Shown here in pieces: positions 18,507-26,995 of a stretch of DNA of 64,000 bases. Position 1 is the stretch's first letter, and every line of letters starts with the position of its first letter. The notes below the pieces were generated by a model that saw only the letters and a list, made by a program, of their open reading frames with translations, did no database searches and was not told the DNA's origin. The position numbers and the translations under genes are program-made. The DNA lies in the NCBI RefSeq assembly GCF_000218545.1, contig NC_015671.1, positions 2,604,001 to 2,668,000 of the forward strand, written 5' to 3'. Source of the stretch: Cellulomonas gilvus ATCC 13127 (GTDB lineage: Bacteria; Actinomycetota; Actinomycetes; Actinomycetales; Cellulomonadaceae).

Positions 18507-20942
18507 ATGGACGACGTGCCCGCGCGCAGCGTGCGACGGCCCCTCGACGTCGTGTCGTGCCGGGCCTTCCTCGCGTGCGGGCTCGGCCTGACGTTCCTGG
18601 TCATGCTCGTCCCCGGCTGGGCCGGGGAGGTCCTGTGGGACGTGGTCCCCGTGCTCGCCGTCGCCGCGACCGTCGTCGGGATCCGGCGCAACCGCCCGGC
18701 CGCCGCACGTGCGTGGTGGCTCCTGGCCGCGGGCCTCGCCTGGTGGTGCCTCTCCGACCTCGCCTGGACCACGTGGTACGTCGTCACGGGCGACGACAGC
18801 CAGATCCCCTGGTGGTTCGACGTGCTGTACATGCCCACGTACGCGCTGCTGACCGCAGGGCTGGCCGCGCTGCCCCGCAACCCGCAGCGCTCCCGGAACG
18901 AGAGCGCCACGACCGACGCGTTCATCGTGGTCATGGGCCTCGCGCTCCTGTACTGGGTGCTCGTCTTCCGCACGCACGTGGGCACCGACGCGCTCGAGGA
19001 CCCGTCGCGCGTGGCCTCGATCGTGTCGATCGCGCTCGGCCTGCCGGTGGTGTTCGCCGCAGCGCGGCTGGCGTTCCGGTACGGCACCACCAACCGCGCG
19101 TACGTCCTGCTCGCGCTCGGTGTGGTGTCCTCGACCACGGGCGACATGCTCTACACGGTCACGCTGACCGGTGACGGTCTGCCGGGGATCTCGCTGCTCG
19201 ACACCTCGCTCGTCGAGGGCATCGGCAGCGCCTCGTGGCTCGTGTGGTTCGTGCTGTTCGCGACCGCGGCCCTGCACCCCGCGACGTCGGAGCCGCGTGC
19301 CGAGCGGTCCTCGCACACGCACACCGCGACGCGCGGCGCGATCTTCGTCGTCATGGCGACCGTCGGGCCGATCACGTACCTCCTGACGTTCGAGCCCGGT
19401 TCGATCGTGTCGATGCGGTGGTCCGACCTCGCGGTCCCGCTGCTGACCTTGACGGTCATGTCCGCGTTCCTGGTGGGCCGCCTCGTGGCCGGCACGAGCA
19501 CAGCGCAGCGCCGGGCCGTGCAGCTGGACCGCCAGGCCGCCGAGCTGTCACAGGCGCTGCGCGAGCAGAGCAACCTGCAGAAGCTGCTGCGCAAGCAGGC
19601 CCTGCGTGACCCGCTCACCGGCCTGGGCAACCGTGCGCACCTCTCGGCCCGTCTGGCCGACCCGGGGCCGCCCGGCGGCCGCACCCTGCCCCGCGCCGTG
19701 CTGATGGTGGACCTCGACGGGTTCAAGGGCATCAACGACAACTACGGCCACCCGGCCGGCGACCAGCTGCTGACCGCGGTCGCGCGGCGGCTGCGCCGCA
19801 TCGTGGTCCCCACCGACACGCTCGCGCGCCTCGGTGGCGACGAGTTCGCGATCGTCCTGGAACGCGCCACCGACGAGGACGCGCACGACATCGCGTGGCG
19901 GATCGTGCGCGCGCTCGCCGAGCCGCTTGAGATCGACGGCCAGTCCATCCGCGTCGCCGCGAGCGTCGGCGTGCGCGTCATGGACGACACCGTGTCCGTG
20001 CAGCAGGGCCTGCGGGACGCGGACCTGGCGCTGTACGCCGCCAAGGCCGCCGGCAAGAACCAGGCCTACGTCTTCACGCCCCGTCTGCGGATCGAGCAGG
20101 CCGGCCGCTCCTCGCTCACCGAGGGCCTGCGGCACGCCGTCGCGCGCGACGAGCTCGAGGTGCGCTACCAGCCCGTGGTCGACCTGGACTCCGGCGAGAT
20201 GCTCGCCGTCGAGGCGCTCCTGCGCTGGCACCCCGTGGGCGGGCTCGTCATGCCCGACCGGTTCATCCCCGTCGCGGAGGACACCGGCCTGATCATCCCC
20301 ATCGGCGCGCACGTGCTGCAGCGCGCCTGCGCCGACGCCCGGCCCTGGTACGAGCGTCACGGCGTGGCCGTGCACGTCAACATCTCCGGCCACCAGCTGC
20401 GCCGACCCGACGTGGTCGACACCGTCCTGGAGGCCCTGCACTCCTCCGGCCTGCCCGGTGAGGCGCTGGTCCTCGAGATCACCGAGACCGCGCTGCTGGC
20501 GACCGGCCGCGACGAGGCCGCACCCGCGATCGCGCACCTGGCCACCCTGCGCGAGCACGGCATCCGCGCCGCGATCGACGACTTCGGCACCGGCTACTCC
20601 TCGCTGTCCTACCTGCGGGACCTGCCCGTGGACATCGTCAAGATCGACGGCGCCTTCACCCGCATCGCCGCCGAGACCGGCGAAGAAGCCCGCCGCCGCC
20701 GCGCCCTGGCCGGCGCCATCGTCGACCTGTGCGCGAGCCTGGACCTGACCGCCGTCGCCGAGCAGGTCGAGACCCAGGAAGAGGCCGAGGCCCTGCGCGC
20801 CCTCGGCTGCCCCCAGGGCCAGGGCTACCTGTTCGGCCGGCCCGTCCCCCGCGAGGAGATCGACGGCCTGCTCGACTCCGCCACCGTCGCCTCTTCCGTC
20901 CTGCGCGGGACCGGCGGCCCCCGCCAGCACGAGCACGCCTGA
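18507..20942 (+). CDS. membrane GGDEF-EAL cyclic-di-GMP enzyme
   Basis: An 811-residue protein. About eight hydrophobic segments span residues 15-330. A short coiled stretch near residues 335-365 follows, then a GGDEF domain (motif at 443-447) and an EAL domain (EAL at 569-571). EAL catalytic motifs are intact: [32 protein letters not shown] and AEQVETQEE. The GGDEF motif is canonical, but the residues before it (VPTD) lack the Arg of the RxxD inhibitory site. It could make, degrade or sense c-di-GMP. The start ATG has AGGGAGG upstream. A hairpin follows the stop. Confidence 0.9.
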   Translation: MDDVPARSVRRPLDVVSCRAFLACGLGLTFLVMLVPGWAGEVLWDVVPVLAVAATVVGIRRNRPAAARAWWLLAAGLAWWCLSDLAWTTWYVVTGDDSQIPWWFDVLYMPTYALLTAGLAALPRNPQRSRNESATTDAFIVVMGLALLYWVLVFRTHVGTDALEDPSRVASIVSIALGLPVVFAAARLAFRYGTTNRAYVLLALGVVSSTTGDMLYTVTLTGDGLPGISLLDTSLVEGIGSASWLVWFVLFATAALHPATSEPRAERSSHTHTATRGAIFVVMATVGPITYLLTFEPGSIVSMRWSDLAVPLLTLTVMSAFLVGRLVAGTSTAQRRAVQLDRQAAELSQALREQSNLQKLLRKQALRDPLTGLGNRAHLSARLADPGPPGGRTLPRAVLMVDLDGFKGINDNYGHPAGDQLLTAVARRLRRIVVPTDTLARLGGDEFAIVLERATDEDAHDIAWRIVRALAEPLEIDGQSIRVAASVGVRVMDDTVSVQQGLRDADLALYAAKAAGKNQAYVFTPRLRIEQAGRSSLTEGLRHAVARDELEVRYQPVVDLDSGEMLAVEALLRWHPVGGLVMPDRFIPVAEDTGLIIPIGAHVLQRACADARPWYERHGVAVHVNISGHQLRRPDVVDTVLEALHSSGLPGEALVLEITETALLATGRDEAAPAIAHLATLREHGIRAAIDDFGTGYSSLSYLRDLPVDIVKIDGAFTRIAAETGEEARRRRALAGAIVDLCASLDLTAVAEQVETQEEAEALRALGCPQGQGYLFGRPVPREEIDGLLDSATVASSVLRGTGGPRQHEHA

Positions 20943-20976
20943 CCCTCGCCCGGACCCTTGCGAGGACCATCACACC

Positions 20977-20993
20977 GCCGCCACCACGGCGGC
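20977..20993 (+). terminator. possible terminator after the GGDEF-EAL gene
   Basis: A 6-bp stem (GCCGCC with GGCGGC, 5-base loop) lies 34 bases past the stop, without a T-run. It overlaps the left copy of the inverted repeat. The rest of the gap up to 21195 holds no gene that I can support. Confidence 0.4.
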
Positions 20994-21042
20994 ATGATCG
21001 CCCGACCCGAACGGTCCGGGAGCCCGGTTCAGGCTCCGCGGC
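20987..21042 (+). repeat. left copy of a diverged inverted repeat flanking the PQQ pair
   Basis: This 56-base stretch matches the reverse complement of 24761-24816 at 45 of 56 positions without gaps. Shared blocks are CGGCGGCATGA, GAACGGT and CAGGCTCCG. Both copies begin with a small hairpin (GGCGG/CCGCC; a G-U pair replaces one G-C pair in this copy). The two copies bracket the two PQQ-propeller genes and point inward. Confidence 0.6.
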
Positions 21043-21195
21043 GCGCAGAGGGGGAGTGTTCGGCACCGAGAACGACCCCATGCTGAGCCCTGGCGCGCCT
21101 GGGGAAGAGGCGAAAGCTCGAGCCGCCGAGGGCTCAACTCGCTGCCACCAGGCGCCGATGGGCTGAGAGACGTCACAACGAAAGAGGCGGAGGCA

Positions 21196-22950
21196 ATGCG
21201 GCGGCGTGTGTTCGGCCTCGGCGTGGTCGCGGCGTGTGTGCTTGCACTCGCACCCCCGGCTTCGGCCGACGCCTCGGTAGCGCCGACATCGTCGAGACCC
21301 TCCGACCCGTATGCCGCGGCTGCCTACCAGAACAACGCTCTGCACGACGGCCGATCCGTGGACCCTTCGTTCAGAGGCCCGTTGACCGAGGCATGGTCGG
21401 TGACGCTGGCAGGGGGCACCATCGGCTATCCCCTGATCGCCGAAGGCCTCGTCTTCGCGATGTCGGCCGATCCGGCGGGGCGTGGCCGGAGCGTCGTGGC
21501 GCTCTCCGCCGAGACGGGCGAGCGCGTATGGGGCCCGCTGGTGATCGGTGGCTGGACCACGGGCCCGAGCTCGTTCGCCTACGATGCGGGACAGGTCTTC
21601 ATCCTCGGTGAGCTCGGCCGGATCGTGGCCGTCGATGCGGTGACCGGTGAGGTCAACTGGGACCTCACGCTCGACCTCCCGTCCGGCGTGAATGCGCCGG
21701 TCACCGCGCGCGACGGCGTCGTGTACGTCGGCGCCCGCGGATATCTCGGGAATCTCCTTGCACTCGATGAACAGACGGGCGAGATCCTGTGGACGGCCTA
21801 TCAAGGCACTGGTGACACGAGTTCCCCGACGGTCTCCGCAGATGGCGTCTACGTCTCGTACGCGTGCAAGGAGACGTACAAGTTCGCGCTCGACGGCTCA
21901 CTCATCTGGCGTCGACCAGGCTCGTGCACTGGTGGCGGCGGAATGACGACGGTCCTGCACGGCGACCGGCTCTACGTGAGGAGTCCCGACACGTGGGAGT
22001 GGCCGAGCATCCTTGATGCCGCGACCGGGGCCGAGCTCGAGCTCGCGACGTTCAGCGGGTGGGCTCCTCCGGCGTTCGACGACTCGCACATGATCACCGT
22101 TGCTGGCGGGCTGCTGACCGCGTACGACCTGCGCTCCGGGAGCGACCGACTGATCGGCGACCCACTCTGGCAGGCCGCGGAAGACGATTACACGGTGCCG
22201 CCACTGGTCGTGAACGGCTACGTGGTCGGCGGACGCTCAGACGGCACCGTCGACATGAGAGACATCGAGACCGGTGCCCTGGTCTGGCGCGGCAGTGCTG
22301 GCGGCCCGATACCGCTCAGCATCGAGTGGGGCCAAGCGGTCATGGGTATGGCGCAGGGTGATGGTGTGTTGGCGGTGCCAGCCGGTTCGACGTTGACGGT
22401 GTTTGAGCCTGCGGGCGACACGACGGTCAGGTTGGAGGGTCCTGCCGCGGGTTCGTCGGTGGGTCCGGGCGTGCGGTTCGTGTTCAGCTCAGGGGTCCGT
22501 CACGCCAGGTACGTGTGCACGGTCGACGGGGTGGACCGGGAGTGCACGTCGCCGTGGTCGCCGGCGGGTCTGGGTGACGGGTCGCACACGCTGGGGGTGC
22601 GGGTCGCGTACGCGACGGTGGGCGCGGTCTCGACTCGATTCACACTGGATGCGACGTCCCCGAAGGTGTCGGTCGCGCCCTTCTCGTCTGCGGTGATCCA
22701 CACGTCCACCACGAGGGCGCGGTGGTCGGCGATTGACCGCGGAACCGGGGTCAAGGCCTATCAGGTGCGAGTCGGCCGAGCGCCGGTGGGCAAGCCGATC
22801 CGTTCGTGGAAGGTCCGGGCACGCTCCCAGGCGACCTCGGCGACGTTCTCGGTGCCCAGGGCGACCCGGCTGTGCGTCTCCGTGCGTGCGGGCGACCTCG
22901 TCGGCAACTGGTCTGGATGGAGCAGCCCACGATGCGTCAACCGCACCTAG
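21196..22950 (+). CDS. secreted PQQ-like beta-propeller protein (copy 1)
   Basis: A 584-residue exported protein with a signal peptide (VVAACVLALAPPASADA, residues about 10-26). PQQ/quinoprotein-type propeller repeats fill residues about 60-390, seen as recurring VxALxxxTGExxW units (VVALSAETGERVW, IVAVDAVTGEVNW, LLALDEQTGEILW). The last 200 residues form a beta-rich tail with paired cysteines (YVCTVDGVDRECTSPW) and end WSGWSSPRCVNRT. No catalytic motif is evident; propellers of this type often act as scaffolds or binders. Its 3' end is nearly identical to that of the next gene. Codon use has more T-ending codons than its neighbours. Function unknown. Confidence 0.78.
   Translation: MRRRVFGLGVVAACVLALAPPASADASVAPTSSRPSDPYAAAAYQNNALHDGRSVDPSFRGPLTEAWSVTLAGGTIGYPLIAEGLVFAMSADPAGRGRSVVALSAETGERVWGPLVIGGWTTGPSSFAYDAGQVFILGELGRIVAVDAVTGEVNWDLTLDLPSGVNAPVTARDGVVYVGARGYLGNLLALDEQTGEILWTAYQGTGDTSSPTVSADGVYVSYACKETYKFALDGSLIWRRPGSCTGGGGMTTVLHGDRLYVRSPDTWEWPSILDAATGAELELATFSGWAPPAFDDSHMITVAGGLLTAYDLRSGSDRLIGDPLWQAAEDDYTVPPLVVNGYVVGGRSDGTVDMRDIETGALVWRGSAGGPIPLSIEWGQAVMGMAQGDGVLAVPAGSTLTVFEPAGDTTVRLEGPAAGSSVGPGVRFVFSSGVRHARYVCTVDGVDRECTSPWSPAGLGDGSHTLGVRVAYATVGAVSTRFTLDATSPKVSVAPFSSAVIHTSTTRARWSAIDRGTGVKAYQVRVGRAPVGKPIRSWKVRARSQATSATFSVPRATRLCVSVRAGDLVGNWSGWSSPRCVNRT
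22345..22944 (+). repeat. 600-bp direct repeat, copy 1 (3' end of PQQ gene 1)
   Basis: Matches 24128-24727 at an offset of 1,783 bases with one difference seen by eye (T at 22472, C at 24255, changing Val to Ala). It covers the coding 3' third of the gene and stops within the last codons. Confidence 0.9.
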
Positions 22951-23005
22951 TCGAACGCGCGCGCGTCTGGCCCGCACGCCTACCGATGAGAGAGAGGCAT
23001 CGCCG

Positions 23006-24733
23006 ATGCGCAGGCGACTACTGTCGATGATTGCTGCCGTCTCGGCGGGGATCGCCTGCTGCGCCCCAGCCGCGGCAACGTACGGGTCGGATGTGGAGTC
23101 GCCCGACCCGTACGCAGCAGTGGCTTTCCAGCAGGGGCCGTTGCACGACGGCCGCTCCGTGGACCCGTCGTTCACCGGCCCGCTGACGGAGGCGTGGTCA
23201 GTGACGCTCCACGGCACGGTCAGCTACCCGCTCATCGCAGACGGCATCGTGTACGCGCTGTACTCCGACCCGCGCCGCCTCGGTCGAAGTGTCGTCGCGC
23301 TGTCCGCCCGGTCGGGTGAGGTCGTGTGGGGCCCGCGTGTCGTCGGCGGGTACACCGAGAGTACGAGCGCGTTCGCCTTCGACGCAGGTCGAGTCTTCGT
23401 GATGAGCGACTCGGGTGGACTCATGGCCCTCGACGCGACAACCGGACACGTCGCCTGGAACATCGACCTCCCCAGTCAGCGGTACTTCGACGGCCCGCCG
23501 ACCGCCCGCGACGGCGTCGTGTACGTCGTCGGCAGCGGTAGTGGCGGCACGCTCTTCGCGGTCGATCAGGGCTCGGGGAACGTGCTGTGGACCGCCGATC
23601 TCGCCACTGGCTCCGCGAGCTCACCGACGGTGTCGGACAACGGGATCTTCCTGTCGTTTGCGTGCGAGCGCATCTATCGCTTCGCACTTGATGGTGCGCC
23701 GGTCTGGAGCCGGCACGGCCCCTGCTCGGGGGGCGGCGGTTCGACGTCCGTCCTCCACGACGGCAGGCTGCATGTCCGTGGCTTCTACGTCGGGCGCCCG
23801 ATGGCAGTCGTCGATGCCCTCACTGCTTCCGATCTCGCGTTCGCGGCTGTCACGTCCTGGACCACACCCGCGTTCGACGACACGCACATGGTCGCCGTCG
23901 CCAACGGGCACCTCACCGTCCACGACGCGCGGTCCGGTGTCGAGTTGTGGAGGGCACCCACGAACGACAACACGACGCCGCCGTTGATCGTGAACGGCTA
24001 CGTGGTCGAGGGCCGCGCGGACGGCACCATTGACATGCGCGACGTCGAGACCGGTGCGCTGGTGTGGCGCGGGAAGGCACGCGGGCCCATTCCACAGGTG
24101 ATCGAGGGCGCAGACGCCCCGCTGCGCGGTATGGCGCAGGGTGATGGTGTGTTGGCGGTGCCAGCCGGTTCGACGTTGACGGTGTTTGAGCCTGCGGGCG
24201 ACACGACGGTCAGGTTGGAGGGTCCTGCCGCGGGTTCGTCGGTGGGTCCGGGCGCGCGGTTCGTGTTCAGCTCAGGGGTCCGTCACGCCAGGTACGTGTG
24301 CACGGTCGACGGGGTGGACCGGGAGTGCACGTCGCCGTGGTCGCCGGCGGGTCTGGGTGACGGGTCGCACACGCTGGGGGTGCGGGTCGCGTACGCGACG
24401 GTGGGCGCGGTCTCGACTCGATTCACACTGGATGCGACGTCCCCGAAGGTGTCGGTCGCGCCCTTCTCGTCTGCGGTGATCCACACGTCCACCACGAGGG
24501 CGCGGTGGTCGGCGATTGACCGCGGAACCGGGGTCAAGGCCTATCAGGTGCGAGTCGGCCGAGCGCCGGTGGGCAAGCCGATCCGTTCGTGGAAGGTCCG
24601 GGCACGCTCCCAGGCGACCTCGGCGACGTTCTCGGTGCCCAGGGCGACCCGGCTGTGCGTCTCCGTGCGTGCGGGCGACCTCGTCGGCAACTGGTCTGGA
24701 TGGAGCAGCCCACGATGCGTCAACCGCGCGTGA
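23006..24733 (+). CDS. secreted PQQ-like beta-propeller protein (copy 2)
   Basis: A 575-residue paralogue of the preceding protein. The signal peptide is MRRRLLSMIAAVSAGIACCA, followed by the shared DPYAAVAFQQGPLHDGRSVD region, PQQ-type repeats (VVALSARSGEVVW, LMALDATTGHVAW, LFAVDQGSGNVLW) and the same 200-residue tail. The propeller halves have clearly diverged while the tails are almost the same at DNA level. It starts 55 bases after copy 1 with GAGAGAGG upstream of the ATG, so the two are probably co-transcribed. The ligand and role are unknown. Confidence 0.78.
   Translation: MRRRLLSMIAAVSAGIACCAPAAATYGSDVESPDPYAAVAFQQGPLHDGRSVDPSFTGPLTEAWSVTLHGTVSYPLIADGIVYALYSDPRRLGRSVVALSARSGEVVWGPRVVGGYTESTSAFAFDAGRVFVMSDSGGLMALDATTGHVAWNIDLPSQRYFDGPPTARDGVVYVVGSGSGGTLFAVDQGSGNVLWTADLATGSASSPTVSDNGIFLSFACERIYRFALDGAPVWSRHGPCSGGGGSTSVLHDGRLHVRGFYVGRPMAVVDALTASDLAFAAVTSWTTPAFDDTHMVAVANGHLTVHDARSGVELWRAPTNDNTTPPLIVNGYVVEGRADGTIDMRDVETGALVWRGKARGPIPQVIEGADAPLRGMAQGDGVLAVPAGSTLTVFEPAGDTTVRLEGPAAGSSVGPGARFVFSSGVRHARYVCTVDGVDRECTSPWSPAGLGDGSHTLGVRVAYATVGAVSTRFTLDATSPKVSVAPFSSAVIHTSTTRARWSAIDRGTGVKAYQVRVGRAPVGKPIRSWKVRARSQATSATFSVPRATRLCVSVRAGDLVGNWSGWSSPRCVNRA
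24128..24727 (+). repeat. 600-bp direct repeat, copy 2 (3' end of PQQ gene 2)
   Basis: Second copy of the near-identical segment described at 22345-22944. Identity starts and stops abruptly inside the two reading frames. Confidence 0.9.
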
Positions 24734-24760
24734 GCAACCAGATGGTGCGGAGGGAGCGTG

Positions 24761-24816
24761 CCGCCGGAGCCTGTCCCGGTTTCCCGCACCGTTCAGGTTG
24801 GGCGGTCATGCCGCCG
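24761..24816 (-). repeat. right copy of a diverged inverted repeat flanking the PQQ pair
   Basis: Read on the minus strand, it matches 20987-21042 at 45 of 56 positions. It lies between the stop of PQQ gene 2 and the stop of the long-type ilvD. The remainder of this 182-base gap shows nothing else that I can name. Confidence 0.6.
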
Positions 24817-24915
24817 CGGTAGCAACTCCCATGGTTCATCGCCAAGCAGCCACCCGACATGTCAGGCCGGCCTCCGAGGACGAGACCCGGCGCACTGCTC
24901 GCGGCGACGGTCGGC

Positions 24916-26778
24916 TCAGCCGCGGCGCAGGCGGGTGACGTCGCGGACCGCGCCGCGGTCGGCGGACGTGGCCATCGCTGCGTAGGCCTGCAGGGCCGGG
25001 GACACGTAGCGGTCGCGGTCGCGCGGCTGCCACGGCGTCTCGGACGCCTCCATCTTGGCGCGGCGCTCGGCGAGCACGTCGTCGGGCACATTGATGCGGA
25101 TCAGGCGCGTCTCGACGTCGATCTCGATCTCGTCGCCGTCCTCGATCAGGGCGATCGCACCGCCCGCGGCCGCCTCGGGAGAGACGTGACCCACCGAGAT
25201 GCCGGAGGACCCGCCCGAGAACCGGCCGTCGGTGATGAGCGCGCACACCTTGCCGAGCCCACGGCCCTTGATGAAGGACGTCGGGTACAGCATCTCCTGC
25301 ATGCCGGGGCCGCCCGCAGGGCCCTCGTACCGGACGACGACCACGTGGCCGGGCTGCACCTGCTTGGTGAGGATCTTCTCCACGGCCTCGTCCTGCGACT
25401 CGCACACCAGCGCGGTGCCGACGAAGTGGAACACGTCCGGGTCGATGCCGGCGGTCTTGATGATCGCGCCGTCCTCGGCCAGGTTGCCGCGCAGCACCGC
25501 GAGGCCGCCCTCGACCGTGTAGGCGTGCTCGACGTCGCGGATGCAGCCGTGGGCGGCGTCGGTGTCCAGGGACTCCCACACGTTCGCCGTGGAGAACGCC
25601 TGCGTGGTGCGCACCCCCCCGGGCGCCGCCAGGAACAGGTCCTGAGCGCGCTGCGTGGCCTTGCCGCCGCGGATGTCCCAGTCGTCGAGCCACGCGCGCA
25701 GCGTGGGCGTGTGCACGGAGGTCACGTCGTGGTCCAGCAGCCCGCCACGGTCGAGCTCGCCGAGCAGCGCGGGGATGCCGCCCGCGCGGTGCACGTCCTC
25801 CATGTGGAAGTCGGGGTGGTTCGGCGCGACCTTGGCCAGGCAGGGCACGCGGCGGGAGATCGCGTCGATGTCCGCGAGCGTGAAGTCGACCCCCGCCTCC
25901 TGCGCCGCGGCCAGGATGTGCAGCACGGTGTTGGTGGAGCCGCCCATGGCCACGTCGAGCGCCATCGCGTTGCCGAACGCGGCGCGCGTGGCGATCGAGC
26001 GCGGGGCGGCAGTGTCGTCCTCGTCGTCGTAGTACCGCTTGGCCAGCGCGACGATCGTGCGGCCCGCCTCGAGGAACAGCTCACGCCGCGCCTCGTGCGT
26101 GGCCAGCGTCGAGCCGTTGCCGGGCAGCGACAGGCCGAGCGCCTCGGTCAGGCAGTTCATCGAGTTGGCCGTGAACATCCCGGAGCAGGAGCCGCACGTG
26201 GGGCACGCGTTCTCCTCGACCTGCGCGAGCGCGTCGTCGCCCACGTTGTCGTCGGCCGCGTAGTTGATCGCGTTGACCAGGTTGAGGGGCGTACGGGCGA
26301 CGCCGTCGGCGACGACGGCCTTGCCGGCCTCCATGGGCCCGCCCGAGACGAAGATGACCGGGATGTTGAGCCGCAGCGCGGCGTTGAGCATGCCGGGCGT
26401 GATCTTGTCGCAGTTGGAGATGCACACGATCGCGTCCGCGCAGTGCGCGTTGACCATGTACTCGACCGAGTCGGCGATCAGGTCGCGGCTGGGCAGCGAG
26501 TAGAGCATCCCGCCATGACCCATCGCGATGCCGTCGTCGACCGCGATGGTGTTGAACTCCTTGGCCACGCCGCCGGCCTCGCGGATCGCGCCCGCCACCA
26601 GGTCGCCCATGTCCTTGAGGTGGACGTGGCCCGGGACGAACTGCGTGTACGAGTTCGCGATCGCGATGATCGGCTTGCCGAAGTCCTCGCTGCCCATGCC
26701 GGTGGCGCGCCACAGCGCACGGGCACCGGCCATGTTGCGGCCGTGGGTCGAGGTCCGGGAGCGCAGCGGACGGCTCAT
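24916..26778 (-). CDS. ilvD: dihydroxy-acid dehydratase, long E. coli-like type
   Basis: A 620-residue IlvD/Edd-family enzyme, close in length to E. coli IlvD. It has Cys 123 in [10 protein letters not shown] and the cluster [18 protein letters not shown] near residue 195. At the place where the short-type enzyme has its first ligand Cys it reads [13 protein letters not shown]. That is the pattern of the oxygen-sensitive [4Fe-4S] class. The start has AGGAG 8 bases upstream. It is not next to other ilv genes and is separated from the GH3 gene by a terminator. Having two ilvD types is redundant for branched-chain synthesis; one may serve a sugar-acid dehydration instead. Confidence 0.9.
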   Translation of the reverse strand: MSRPLRSRTSTHGRNMAGARALWRATGMGSEDFGKPIIAIANSYTQFVPGHVHLKDMGDLVAGAIREAGGVAKEFNTIAVDDGIAMGHGGMLYSLPSRDLIADSVEYMVNAHCADAIVCISNCDKITPGMLNAALRLNIPVIFVSGGPMEAGKAVVADGVARTPLNLVNAINYAADDNVGDDALAQVEENACPTCGSCSGMFTANSMNCLTEALGLSLPGNGSTLATHEARRELFLEAGRTIVALAKRYYDDEDDTAAPRSIATRAAFGNAMALDVAMGGSTNTVLHILAAAQEAGVDFTLADIDAISRRVPCLAKVAPNHPDFHMEDVHRAGGIPALLGELDRGGLLDHDVTSVHTPTLRAWLDDWDIRGGKATQRAQDLFLAAPGGVRTTQAFSTANVWESLDTDAAHGCIRDVEHAYTVEGGLAVLRGNLAEDGAIIKTAGIDPDVFHFVGTALVCESQDEAVEKILTKQVQPGHVVVVRYEGPAGGPGMQEMLYPTSFIKGRGLGKVCALITDGRFSGGSSGISVGHVSPEAAAGGAIALIEDGDEIEIDVETRLIRINVPDDVLAERRAKMEASETPWQPRDRDRYVSPALQAYAAMATSADRGAVRDVTRLRRG

Positions 26779-26904
26779 CGAGGTCAACTCCTCACGCAGG
26801 TGGCGCGTCAGGGGCACGCGCCGGGTCAGCGTACGTCGGTGGGCGGCGCGGTCCGCGCGGTGTCCACGCTGCGACCTGCCACGACGGGTGCGGGACGACG
26901 AAGG

Positions 26905-26953
26905 CCCGCCCCCGGGCCGTGCCGTCGGAGTCGGCACGGCCCGTCGGGGCGGG
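26905..26953 (-). terminator. strong terminator after the GH3/transporter operon
   Basis: Inner perfect 11-bp stem GGGCCGTGCCG with CGGCACGGCCC, extended by an outer CCCGCCCC/GGGGCGGG pairing. It lies 43 bases past the GH3 stop and closes the operon. Confidence 0.75.
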
Positions 26954-26995
26954 CAGGGATGCTGGGCGGGCGTCGAGACGCGGGCCGTCGGGGCG

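Noticed and set aside
21043-21195. Possible riboswitch (c-di-GMP or c-di-AMP type) upstream of the first propeller gene
   Set aside because: The region next to a c-di-GMP enzyme invited the idea, but the conserved cores of the known classes could not be found by eye. A covariance-model search would be needed.
21196-24733. Propeller proteins as PQQ-dependent alcohol or glucose dehydrogenases
   Set aside because: Only the propeller repeat pattern is seen. No catalytic Asp/Ca site or haem motif typical of those enzymes was recognised.
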